Numbered from the stretch's first letter, positions 1 through 7,449 are shown. The stretch is DNA of 11,149 nt from Syntrophaceae bacterium UBA4059 (GCA_002382045.1 DFZJ01000003.1:1-11149); one strand, 5' to 3'. Numbers and translations: made by a program. Notes: generated from the sequence alone by a model not told the origin.

Positions 1-125
1 AGTTAATAAGTTAACAGCGTCCCCCTAATTTCCTTAAACCCCATCATCCCTGATTGTCCATAATTTCATTCATACCTGACGCTGATTTTGTTTCGTGCTA
101 AATATACAACCGGGCGAAGGGAAAT

Positions 126-154
126 GCTACAAATTGTTTTTATTTTTTTATAAT
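126..154 (+). promoter_or_regulatory. Weak sigma-70 promoter candidate, perfect -10
   Basis: A perfect TATAAT lies at 149-154, 17 bases after a poor -35 (GCTACA, 126-131, 3 of 6 matches). If used, the transcript would carry a leader of about 380 bases, including the inverted repeats at 179-355, before the first UbiA-family gene. The surrounding run of T and A makes a chance match quite possible. Confidence 0.22.
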
Positions 155-532
155 ACAGTAAAGCGCCCGCAAACCGTCTGATTCAATTCTGCTGATGGAA
201 CCCGATGAATATTGCGCCTACTGATGTCAAACCGCAAGATTGAATCAACCAAAAGCCTCCTGGATTCCGGCTAAAGGGCACTGCCTGAATGACATCTGTC
301 TTGTCATGCGAAGTCTTCCCCGACAAATAATCTCGGGGACATGCCTGTCGGGCATCCATGATTCTTTCGCGCCGGAGAAATGATTGATTTTGAATAATAT
401 GCCGATTACATCCGCAAAAATAAACCCGCCAGCAAGAAAACTTATATTTCAAGCCCCCTACTCCTTACTTATATTATTTTCTCTTGACAGGTGCCTTTTA
501 ATGGGTGACCCTACTTCCGTCGGTAAACAGTG

Positions 533-538
533 AAGAGG
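533..538 (+). promoter_or_regulatory. Ribosome binding site deciding the start at 545
   Basis: AAGAGG lies six bases before the ATG at 545. An in-frame GTG at 530 would place this site inside the coding region and has no such motif ahead of it, so the ATG at 545 is preferred. Confidence 0.65.
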
Positions 539-544
539 TACGAA

Positions 545-1435
545 ATGCCTGTCAGTAGAGTAAACAACCTGACTTTGCAGATAGTGTGTCGGAGATTTCT
601 GATCCTGTTGAAAGTCAGCCGACCGCCCATCTGGGTTGCATTACCCCTGGTGTTCTGTATGGGGCTGGCTTACGGGCAACGGGGGCTGACCAGTCCTGCG
701 TTTCACTTCACGCCCCTGATGATCTTTCAGATGTTCATGCTCTCATTTCCCATCTGCCTGTTCACCTTCGGACTGAATGACGTCTATGATTATGCGTCGG
801 ATCAAATGAATTCAAGAAAGAAAGGGATCGAGGGTATCGTTCTGGAGTCCCGGTACCACCGGATGGTCAAGATCGCCGCAATGGGGGTGGGAATCGCGTT
901 TTTATGCGTTGCCGCCGCGACGGCAAATCTGGCCAATGTTTACTTCTCTGTGACCCTGCTCTGTCTGTCCTATGTCTATTCGGTGCCACCCTGGCGGCTG
1001 AAGATCAGGCCCCCTTTCGATGTCCTATCGTCCGGCATCTTGTTTTTTTTCGCCCCTTTTGCGCTAGGCTACAGCTTCGTGGATAATGCAACGGCCCTTC
1101 CTCTTCAGTCTTACTATTTTACCTGCTGCGTTATGGGTTTTCATGCATTCAGCACCATCATGGACTATGATGTTGATAAACGCAGTGGTGATCGGACCTT
1201 TGCCATCGCCTATGGAAAGCGCGCCGCCGCGCTGTTTCCGGCCGCCATTTTTCTATGCAGCCTGTTCATTGTCCGTGTGAATTATATCAGAGGCTTCTTC
1301 ATGGCCTGCCTGATCATGTATATCGTGGTGGCCATCAAGCCATCGGAAAAAATCGCCAGATATTCTTTTTTAGCCATGTTTCTGGGCGCCGTCACAATTG
1401 TGAGCGTCTGGATTGCCTCTTTCGTGTTGGGGTAG
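545..1435 (+). CDS. UbiA-family prenyltransferase, lycopene-elongase-like
   Basis: Integral-membrane prenyltransferase of 296 aa, a usual length for UbiA enzymes, which move an isoprenyl group from its diphosphate to an acceptor using Mg2+. The first Asp-rich motif is intact: NDVYDYASD at residues 78-86 (N78, D79, D82, D86), followed by NSRKKGIEG. The second is DYDVDKRSGD (207-216; D207, D211, D216). About eight hydrophobic segments fit the family fold. The wording of the first motif and the YSVPPWRLKIRPP segment (145-157) recall lycopene elongases and related carotenoid or lipid prenyltransferases rather than UbiA or MenA proper; this is recognition by memory, not alignment. It is first in a plus-strand series with another membrane protein and a second UbiA-type enzyme, so all three may serve one isoprenoid pathway. 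The substrate remains unknown. A T8 run at 1043-1050 encodes part of a Phe cluster. Confidence 0.85.
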   Translation: MPVSRVNNLTLQIVCRRFLILLKVSRPPIWVALPLVFCMGLAYGQRGLTSPAFHFTPLMIFQMFMLSFPICLFTFGLNDVYDYASDQMNSRKKGIEGIVLESRYHRMVKIAAMGVGIAFLCVAAATANLANVYFSVTLLCLSYVYSVPPWRLKIRPPFDVLSSGILFFFAPFALGYSFVDNATALPLQSYYFTCCVMGFHAFSTIMDYDVDKRSGDRTFAIAYGKRAAALFPAAIFLCSLFIVRVNYIRGFFMACLIMYIVVAIKPSEKIARYSFLAMFLGAVTIVSVWIASFVLG

Positions 1436-1570
1436 GTAAAAATTTGTCAATCTGTATTTAAAAGGATGGCCAGGCGTTAATGTGATCAGACAGATAACAT
1501 AAGTGGGCAGAGCAAACGATAAAGCTAATAAAGATAGCCAAGTGAAGGCAAATTAGTATAAAGAACATCC

Positions 1571-2560
1571 ATGAACCTGAAAAATATCGTCCCGATCATC
1601 GCGCAGGAATTGGAAAAACGACGTTTTATAATTCGTTTTGCCGCTCCTTTTTTCTTTTTCCTGACGGCACTGTTCCGGTGTTATCTGGAATCCCATGTCT
1701 TTGCCACCCGGTCTTATTTTTCCTATTATGTCGCCCTGCATCACGTCCTGTGGTATTTTTCGGTTATCCTGTTCATTATTCTCACAACCCATCTCATCGC
1801 CAAGGTTGCCGTGGAAAAATTGCTCTGGCTGATGTATGGCGCAGTTTTACTGATGTTGCCGATCATAATTGTCATGATTCAGGGCAAACCGATGGTGGCC
1901 GACTATTTAACAGGTTCTTTTTCTGAAATAATCACTCATATTTTTACTATATATTTTACCTATAAAAAAAACTTGCCGCTCACGGCAGAGGTCATTGTAA
2001 TTTTTATTGGCATGACTGTTGTCGGTTATCTATACAGTAAAAGCCTGTTTCGTAGCTTGGCTCTGGGCGCAGCCGTTTATATAGGCGGCAATCTACTGGC
2101 CATAAGCTGGATCATTCCCTATCCTAATTCAAAATCAATTTTCAACGTCTATTCATCGCTGCTCAATCACCCTTTCCTGGCTGTTGTTTGGCTTCATGCC
2201 ATGACATTTTTTACCTTCCTGACGGCAGGCCGGGGTGGTTTAATAAGGGGCAGTTTCCGGTGCTGGTTTTCAGCCGCGGCAATAGCGGTCTTCGCGGGGG
2301 TATTTTATATGGCGATTGTGGCGTATGAGGGTTGGTTTTCTTACCCAGTTGATATTTTTTTAACAGCCCTGCCGTTTTGGACAACAGCGTTTCTCATTGC
2401 CATCTATCGCTGCCGCATGCGGTTTGCGCTGCGCCACTGGTTCTGGATCATCGGTGCGGCGGTGCTTTTTTTGCAGTGGGCGGCACTGGGGCCGATCTAT
2501 TTTCATGTCGGTATGGCAGCACCTTTGACGCAACAACAAATATGGATAATGCCGCGATGA
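1571..2560 (+). CDS. Polytopic membrane protein of unknown function
   Basis: A 329-aa protein I do not recognise. It is very hydrophobic, with roughly eight to ten likely membrane spans (approximately residues 22-38, 52-78, 85-104, 139-155, 160-182, 198-218, 232-252, 262-279 and 290-310), no signal peptide and no large soluble domain. No Asp-rich prenyltransferase motif is present, so it is not simply a third UbiA enzyme. Polar or aromatic positions inside the membrane part, such as H57/H58, the IIPYPN turn (181-186) and H200/H209, could line an active site, but this is only a description. It lies 135 bases after the first UbiA-family gene and 34 bases before the second, so co-transcription with the latter is likely. 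A partner enzyme or isoprenoid transporter for the pair is a reasonable guess from context. The site ahead of the ATG is weak (AAAGAA). Confidence 0.7.
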   Translation: MNLKNIVPIIAQELEKRRFIIRFAAPFFFFLTALFRCYLESHVFATRSYFSYYVALHHVLWYFSVILFIILTTHLIAKVAVEKLLWLMYGAVLLMLPIIIVMIQGKPMVADYLTGSFSEIITHIFTIYFTYKKNLPLTAEVIVIFIGMTVVGYLYSKSLFRSLALGAAVYIGGNLLAISWIIPYPNSKSIFNVYSSLLNHPFLAVVWLHAMTFFTFLTAGRGGLIRGSFRCWFSAAAIAVFAGVFYMAIVAYEGWFSYPVDIFLTALPFWTTAFLIAIYRCRMRFALRHWFWIIGAAVLFLQWAALGPIYFHVGMAAPLTQQQIWIMPR

Positions 2561-2594
2561 CCTTTTTGCATAACGTTTTTATTGTGGAAAAAAG

Positions 2595-3641
2595 ATGATT
2601 GCTTATTTGCGATTGCTCAGGGCAGATGTCGCCCTGATTGCCTTTGTTTCCTATCTGATCGGCGTCGAGCTGGCAGGGTCTATCCATTGGTCGGATTTAG
2701 GTGCGGCGGCTCTCATTACATTCATTTCGACAAATTTCATTTACAGCTTCAATTCCTGGGCGGATCGCCGTATCGATGCGGTCAATAAACCCTGGCGTGC
2801 CATTCCATCCGGCCGGGTCGCAGCAAAGAAAGCCTTTGTTTATTCAATGATTCTGCTTGTTCTGGCCGTTGTTTACCCCTTCTTTATCGCCCATAACCTG
2901 CTTACTTTGTTGCTTTTTCAACTGCTTCCGGCGCTGGGGCTTCTTTATTCGGCAAAACCCTTCTCTTTTCGCCGGTATTCCATCCTTTCCACGCTGACCA
3001 TCAGCATCGGTCTTGTTACGCCTCTAATGCTCGGCTATTTCATGAACACGGCAGAAACCCGGCTTCTTCCCCTATTTTTTGGTTTGTTTTTTTATTGCAT
3101 GAGCGTTGTGCCGCTTAAGGATATCGAAGATGCAGAGGGAGATCGGGCTTTTGGCATCCGGAATCTCTACCTGCGCTATGGCGACAAACTACTACTATTT
3201 TCAGTTGCCGCCCTCATCGCCAATCTTGTCTTGGTATGTTTTGCGCCCCTGCCCAAAATACTAAAAGTATGCGCGGCTATCATTTTGATGTCCACTATTT
3301 TGTGGATCGCAATATTTTATTTTTACCGGCTCAATATCAAAAAACTCTATGGTGTCATCATCAGCACGGTCATCGCCATGGCGATCATTATGAATCTTCT
3401 TGTGCTGGCGGTGATGAAAAATCCATCAATACTGCAAGGGAATCGTAAATCCATTCTGGCTGCCAGTCGCCCCGCCCTCCATTTGCACGGCGAAATCGTC
3501 GAAATAGGTATTATTATCCATTGCTGCCGGACCTGCCGTTTGCAAACCAATTTCCTGCTGTGTAAATGTGCTAAGACTATGCGTCGTGAAGGTATTTGTC
3601 CGGATGGTGGAATTGGGCTCTTCCCCCGTACCGGTCAGTGA
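2595..3641 (+). CDS. UbiA-family prenyltransferase with antisense C-terminal tail
   Basis: Second UbiA-type membrane prenyltransferase, 348 aa. The first motif reads NSWADRRIDAVNKPWRAIPSG (53-73 region), and the second reads KDIEDAEGD (175-183; D176, D179, D183), followed by GIRNLYLRYG. NKPWRxIPSG and KDIEDxxGD are typical of the digeranylgeranylglyceryl-phosphate synthase and related lipid-prenylating branch. The usual N-D pair is N53-S54, so the first metal-binding Asp is replaced by Ser; D57 and D61 are kept. The enzyme-like, membrane-embedded part ends near residue 280, the normal family length. The last 72 residues (3426-3641) are soluble, Cys- and Arg-containing, and exactly antisense to the convergent pilin-like gene, so they are probably a read-through tail from a lost stop. 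The ATG at 2595 is preceded by GGA at six-base spacing. Likely co-transcribed with the membrane protein upstream. Confidence 0.8.
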   Translation: MIAYLRLLRADVALIAFVSYLIGVELAGSIHWSDLGAAALITFISTNFIYSFNSWADRRIDAVNKPWRAIPSGRVAAKKAFVYSMILLVLAVVYPFFIAHNLLTLLLFQLLPALGLLYSAKPFSFRRYSILSTLTISIGLVTPLMLGYFMNTAETRLLPLFFGLFFYCMSVVPLKDIEDAEGDRAFGIRNLYLRYGDKLLLFSVAALIANLVLVCFAPLPKILKVCAAIILMSTILWIAIFYFYRLNIKKLYGVIISTVIAMAIIMNLLVLAVMKNPSILQGNRKSILAASRPALHLHGEIVEIGIIIHCCRTCRLQTNFLLCKCAKTMRREGICPDGGIGLFPRTGQ

Positions 3642-6600
3642 GAACGACAACGACAATGCAGGATTGACTACCCATCCCGTAACGAGTGTGAAATGATCCT
3701 TGCTGAGGTTTTCCGCCAAATTCGACGACCAGCCGGCATCAGGCGGCCACTTAACGTCGTCGGCCGCCGGCGGATTGCTCCACCGCTCGTTTTTATATCT
3801 TAATATGTCCAACGGGGAACCCGTCGGCGTGTTATGTAAGTCTTTGTCACCAACATAAATTTTGATATCATTAACATATTGCCCGTTAAATGGATTGGTG
3901 TCGGCCGATTTCTCTTCTAGTCGCAGTAAGAGTGTCGACCAGTCCTTGATATATTGAGTACCCGAAGTCAAAATATCCGACAGTGGACTAATTGCAGCAA
4001 AATGAGCGCTATGGCCATCAGCATTTGGGCGGTATACTATCAGCAGATCGTGTGTAGCGCCAAACAAACCGGTAGTTCTCTTGACGAAGCTACCTTGTTT
4101 TTCTATAATATCCACCGATCCTTTAAAGGTGCCTAAATTCCAACTCCCCCCTGTTTGATTAACGGCAGTTACTTTCGCTGAGGCGCCACTTTCACTTCCT
4201 ACGACAATATCACCTACCGCAATACGAGTTAGTCCTTGGTCAAAAGTGATATTAGTTGAAGTAACATCGGTGACACGGTTGTCATTAATTGGGGTTGGGG
4301 TTTGCCGAATTAGTTGGAATAGTTCCTCATTTGCCTGAAACGTTGAATATTTTTGTGCACCATCAGCATTGGCGAGTTCTCCGGAGATACCGCTATCAGT
4401 TGTACTGACCGTTACAGCGGCGCGTGCGCCGCTTGTTCCCCCTCTGACATAATATGACGAACCATTGACAAACGAAGGCGCTGAACCATTGTTGAACCCA
4501 TTAATATTCTCAATAACTTTGTAAGCAACCCACTGCATACCGGACATCTCCTGTCCCCCATCTTTCTTCCATAAAACAATCATGGGGACATTATTCAAAG
4601 GGACCACCCCATCTTCGATGCCATCTCTATCAGTGTAGCTATCCTCGCCATTTCGACCCCGCAGAAATGATACACCCAACCAAGAGGAATTGGCAACCGA
4701 GTCCGCCATTTTCAGGCGAAATAACATTCCCGCCATATAATAATTATTTGCCTGAGGCAGTTTTGTTTTTACCTGGGCATCATAGCTCAAGGTATTGGCA
4801 TGGTTATACCAGCTGTCGTAAAAATTGGCATAATCGGCGCTCCATTTCAGCGCCATAAGACTGAAGTATTTATCATTACCGGCCCCCCCCCAAATTGAAC
4901 CGGACCCACCGTATGGTAAGGAACTGGTCAACTTCAAGGCCGCCGTCCCCGTTGTGCCGTCTGCTTTTGCTGCCCCTGCCACGTCGGCGACACTGTTGTA
5001 ACCGCCGGCGGAGGCTGCAAACCAATTGCTTGTCTCAGCGCCGGGGTTGACCCCCGCAGTGACAGAATCAGCATACGTTGTTTCCTGGCCAGGCACACCG
5101 CCGGGCGCGGTGACATCGACTGGCGTAATGAAAGTTAAAGTTCTGCTGGCGCCACCGGCTGTGCCTGTAGAAACAATCGTAAAAAAATCATTGGGGATAA
5201 TACCGGATGTTGGTGTCACGGAAAATGGTGTATTATTAGCCGGATCATTGGCATAGCGGACCCCGTATAATGTCGTGGTTAATTCGGTGGTAGTAACATT
5301 GTCACGGTAATCGTAGGTGTAAACAGCCTGATTTCCCTGAATCGTAAACTTGCCGTTGCGCGCCGGCATAAAAAAACCTCCTGCCGGTTTAGTCAAGATC
5401 AAGCGGTTGGTGGTTAAAGACGGATTTATATCGGGTGTGACCGTTTGATTTACCGACGGCCTGGCAATCACCTTGACCGTTGCCCATGCCGGAACAGCGC
5501 GCACCAATGGCGTACTGAGTGTAAAAGTCGAGCTGGCAAAAGCAGTATAATTATAAGTATTGACGTATGTGGTATAGGCAGTGGTGGAATTCGGGCGGGA
5601 CCAGGTCAGTATCTGAATAGTGCCTGTCGGCGGAATCGCGAAATAAGGAGGCGTCCCGCCTGAAAATCGGACGGACAAGGTGGTGGCGCCTATCGCCGCC
5701 GCCGCGGAAGTTGCCACATGAAAAGGCGTCACGCTGAGAGTAATTGATCCCTCGGCCAGCGTTATTGTCCGCCCATGAATATCATTGGCTGTTGAGTTCT
5801 GGTTTTCATTATTACCGTTGTTTTCACTGTCAACAGCATTTAAAAATTGACTGCCTGTATATCTGAAACCAGATTCCGCAAGATAGTAGGCATTATGCGA
5901 CATGCTGCCATATGCCTGGCTTAATCCGGATGAAGTATTCAGCGATACCATCGCCGCGCCGAGAATGGACATAACAACCATTGTAAAAATTATACCGATC
6001 AGGACAGACCCTTTTTTGTTATTATGCGCCAGAGATGGATAACGTTTAATCAGCCAAATACCGGCAATAATAATTAACATGACCAGTGGTATGCTGCCTT
6101 GGGCATAAACCAAAAGAAAAGATAATCCGACAAAAGGCAGCAGCAGCAACCGGGCCAGCGCGCAAGCCCATGGTTTATCTTGAATTATTTCAGCAATATA
6201 AGGACCTTCCCGATAATATAATTGCATCAGCGCCCGACCACCCGCCCAAGTAGCCAGGTATTGATCGCGGAACTGCTTTAGAAGGAAAACCATAGGATGG
6301 TAGGGATTGCCAAACGCGGCCGTAGCCACAAAACACCTTCCGGCTGTGATGGGCGGCGGGGTCGTGATGGTCGGAAACGAAGCGCCACCGGCATTTCCGT
6401 TATTTCTTGGACTGACTGTTGTAGTAAACGTGTAGTTGCTTCCTTCACCGACGCCGTTCATCGTTAAACTGATCACAATGTGCGATAAAAGCGTGATATC
6501 GTCGCCGGCCACCCAGTTAGCAGAACCTTTTTTATATGCGAAACTCAACCCTCCTGTAATGACCTGGTTCGCTAAAACATCACCGGTTGTATAATCCAGT

Positions 6601-6917
6601 GTCGAACCCAAGCTGCCCTTTTTGATCCTGATTTCCGAACCGCTTTGACCGATGGCTATTTTCTCCAATACTTTATCGAATTCAATAGAAGATGAAGGAT
6701 TTGCGGCAGGATGAGGCACGGCGCGCAGGTCCAGCAATTCTCTGGTCATGCGGGACATAGCCACCTGTGCTTTTCCGGCAATGATTGTGTTATTTTTCGC
6801 AAAGAGGTATCCTTTCACCGCCGAAACAATACCAAAACCGGCAAAACTGGCCAGAATACCGATCAGTATCAGCGTAACGATGATTTCGATCAGTGTAAAT
6901 CCTGCTTGTTTCTTCAT
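3426..6917 (-). CDS. Giant fused minor pilin: PilW-like + CFI-box + PilX-like + adhesin-like region
   Basis: One open frame of 1163 aa. The start ATG at 6917 is set by AGGAG (6928-6924) at six-base spacing; the frame is open to 7061, but the extra 48 residues overlap the upstream gene and have no pilin logic. Residues 1-27 are a class III prepilin signal and helix (MKKQAG/FTLIEIIVTL), and about 28-190 form a PilW/GspJ-like pseudopilin. Residues 195-292 match the CFI-box-CTERM type: CFVATAAFG (195-203), FRDQYLATWAGGRAL (216-230), YYREGPYIAEII (234-245), then a hydrophobic stretch and KR (291-292). That region is normally C-terminal. Here it runs straight into a second pilin-like start, KKG/SVLIGIIFTMVVMSILG (301-320), with AYYLAESGFR (343-352) as in PilX. 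Residues 380-1163 are Thr/Ser/Gly/Asn-rich and beta-like, include two GATSGA-type modules (about 827 and 909) and end with a lectin-like YFDDFAV (1138-1144). Probably a pilus-tip or adhesin component. Last gene of the minor-pilin operon. Confidence 0.8.
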   Translation of the reverse strand: MKKQAGFTLIEIIVTLILIGILASFAGFGIVSAVKGYLFAKNNTIIAGKAQVAMSRMTRELLDLRAVPHPAANPSSSIEFDKVLEKIAIGQSGSEIRIKKGSLGSTLDYTTGDVLANQVITGGLSFAYKKGSANWVAGDDITLLSHIVISLTMNGVGEGSNYTFTTTVSPRNNGNAGGASFPTITTPPPITAGRCFVATAAFGNPYHPMVFLLKQFRDQYLATWAGGRALMQLYYREGPYIAEIIQDKPWACALARLLLLPFVGLSFLLVYAQGSIPLVMLIIIAGIWLIKRYPSLAHNNKKGSVLIGIIFTMVVMSILGAAMVSLNTSSGLSQAYGSMSHNAYYLAESGFRYTGSQFLNAVDSENNGNNENQNSTANDIHGRTITLAEGSITLSVTPFHVATSAAAAIGATTLSVRFSGGTPPYFAIPPTGTIQILTWSRPNSTTAYTTYVNTYNYTAFASSTFTLSTPLVRAVPAWATVKVIARPSVNQTVTPDINPSLTTNRLILTKPAGGFFMPARNGKFTIQGNQAVYTYDYRDNVTTTELTTTLYGVRYANDPANNTPFSVTPTSGIIPNDFFTIVSTGTAGGASRTLTFITPVDVTAPGGVPGQETTYADSVTAGVNPGAETSNWFAASAGGYNSVADVAGAAKADGTTGTAALKLTSSLPYGGSGSIWGGAGNDKYFSLMALKWSADYANFYDSWYNHANTLSYDAQVKTKLPQANNYYMAGMLFRLKMADSVANSSWLGVSFLRGRNGEDSYTDRDGIEDGVVPLNNVPMIVLWKKDGGQEMSGMQWVAYKVIENINGFNNGSAPSFVNGSSYYVRGGTSGARAAVTVSTTDSGISGELANADGAQKYSTFQANEELFQLIRQTPTPINDNRVTDVTSTNITFDQGLTRIAVGDIVVGSESGASAKVTAVNQTGGSWNLGTFKGSVDIIEKQGSFVKRTTGLFGATHDLLIVYRPNADGHSAHFAAISPLSDILTSGTQYIKDWSTLLLRLEEKSADTNPFNGQYVNDIKIYVGDKDLHNTPTGSPLDILRYKNERWSNPPAADDVKWPPDAGWSSNLAENLSKDHFTLVTGWVVNPALSLSFSLTGTGEEPNSTIRTNTFTTHSLSTFTQQEIGLQTAGPAAMDNNTYFDDFAVQMEGGATGSQNGFTIPLQY
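4883..4891 (-). repeat. Nine-guanine homopolymer inside the adhesin-like region
   Basis: Nine consecutive G on the coding (minus) strand encode part of W676-G677-G678-A679. Loss of one G shifts the frame into a TGA about 11 codons on. Gain of one G brings a TAA two codons after the tract (CGG TAA). A homopolymer of this length in a surface-pilin gene is a plausible slipped-strand phase-variation site, and also a plausible sequencing weak point. Confidence 0.6.
5862..6017 (-). other. Internal PilX-like prepilin N-terminus
   Basis: This codes for residues 301-352 of the giant protein. KKG followed by a 20-residue hydrophobic helix and then AYYLAESGFR is the layout of PilX/GspK-type N-termini, in which prepilin peptidase cuts after Gly. 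No convincing start codon with a ribosome binding site lies just upstream. CTG at L297 and ATG at 6080 (residue 280) are the only near candidates, so the segment is read as internal. Confidence 0.6.
6042..6335 (-). other. Internal CFI-box-CTERM-type region
   Basis: This codes for residues 195-292 of the giant pilin-like protein. The pattern CFVATAAFG, then FRDQYL, GRAL and YYREGPYIAEII, then a hydrophobic stretch with a basic end, is that of the CFI-box-CTERM tail, a proposed C-terminal sorting or anchoring signal. In its usual setting translation stops soon after the basic cluster. Here there is no stop in frame, although both other frames have one (TGA and TAA) at the GCTGATTAAACG stretch that encodes the end of this region. 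Confidence 0.7.
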
Positions 6918-6952
6918 GATGATCTCCTGTGTTCCAAATTCCTGATAAAAAA

Positions 6953-7414
6953 TTATTGTGTAAACAGCGCAGTAACCGTCTGTGTATCGGTCGGATCGGT
7001 AATTGTTACCTTCAAAATTGATGCACCACCATTGCTTTCCGTGCAATTCTTCCCGGTGCAATTAATTGTTATATAACCGTTTTTCTTAACCTTGTATGAA
7101 CCATAGGCATTGTAATAAACGGTGCCCGACGTGCCTACATTATTGCTCAACGTCGCCAGAGGCGTTGCATCCGTGACCAGCAGGTTCTTATATCTAGTTG
7201 TGAAATTTTCCATAACTGCGTCCAGCTTGTATGTTTTAGCAACATTATTAACGATCTGCGCGCTATCGGATAAATTATTACCCATGAACGTGACCAGCAT
7301 GGTGCCGAGAATCGCCGCCAGCACAAGTCCGACGATGACTTCAATCAGAGTAAAACCGCTTGCGAAATCTCTTAAAATATCATTGTTTTTTAATTTGTTT
7401 TCCTTAATATTCAT
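6953..7414 (-). CDS. Minor pilin / pseudopilin, PilV/GspI-like
   Basis: A 153-aa prepilin with a 20-residue leader ending ASG, then FTLIEVIVGLVLAAILGTML, the canonical type III cleavage and methylation site with Glu at mature position 5 and a hydrophobic helix of about 22 residues. It should be cut and N-methylated by prepilin peptidase on the inner face of the cytoplasmic membrane and join the pilus or pseudopilus as a minor subunit. Assignment to PilV/GspI rests on the VGLVLAAILGTM helix and on its place between a FimT/GspH-like and a PilW/GspJ-like gene; the globular part gives no firm match. Two cysteines five residues apart (C119, C124; CTGKNC) could form a small disulfide loop. The ATG is supported by AGGAGGG (7426-7420) at five-base spacing. 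It lies 38 bases after the FimT-like stop and 35 bases before the giant pilin gene, so all three are probably one operon. Confidence 0.82.
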   Translation of the reverse strand: MNIKENKLKNNDILRDFASGFTLIEVIVGLVLAAILGTMLVTFMGNNLSDSAQIVNNVAKTYKLDAVMENFTTRYKNLLVTDATPLATLSNNVGTSGTVYYNAYGSYKVKKNGYITINCTGKNCTESNGGASILKVTITDPTDTQTVTALFTQ

Positions 7415-7449
7415 AAACGCCCTCCTGTTCTTTTCAAAAAAAATATTAC

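Larger units (their letters stand above)
1..544. other. Non-coding region with small inverted repeats
   Basis: No convincing gene is seen here on either strand. The only frame of any length, on the minus strand at 183-452, has no family resemblance and no clear ribosome binding site. What the stretch does hold is a set of inverted repeats: 9-bp arms TGATTCAAT (179-187) and ATTGAATCA (239-247), a 7-bp stem TCCCCGA/TCGGGGA (317-323 and 333-339), and immediately after it ATGCC/GGCAT (341-345 and 351-355). The cluster may be a degenerate intergenic repeat element or a structured leader for the downstream prenyltransferase gene. Neither reading is proven. Confidence 0.5.

Noticed and set aside
111..169. 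CGGGCG/CGCCCG arms as a terminator
   Set aside because: Only six base pairs with 47 bases between the arms; the T-run lies inside the loop rather than after the stem.
183..452. Minus-strand 89-codon frame in the left non-coding region
   Set aside because: No family resemblance, no clear ribosome binding site, and it runs through the inverted repeats; the Cys/Trp/His-rich wording looks like chance translation.
484..489. Perfect -35 box TTGACA before the first UbiA-type gene
   Set aside because: No -10-like hexamer occurs 15 to 19 bases downstream (the bases there read TGACCC), so a promoter is not supported.
530..544. GTG start five codons upstream of the first UbiA-type gene's ATG
   Set aside because: The AAGAGG ribosome binding site lies inside this extension and points to the ATG at 545.
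5862..6080. Separate PilX gene starting at the ATG at 6080 or at CTG (L297)
   Set aside because: No Shine-Dalgarno motif at either codon and no stop ending the pilin frame before it. Kept as a fusion, with the alternative noted in the findings.
6918..7061. Upstream extension of the giant pilin by 48 residues
   Set aside because: It would overlap the PilV-like gene by more than 100 bases and place the prepilin signal inside the protein; AGGAG with correct spacing supports the start at 6917.
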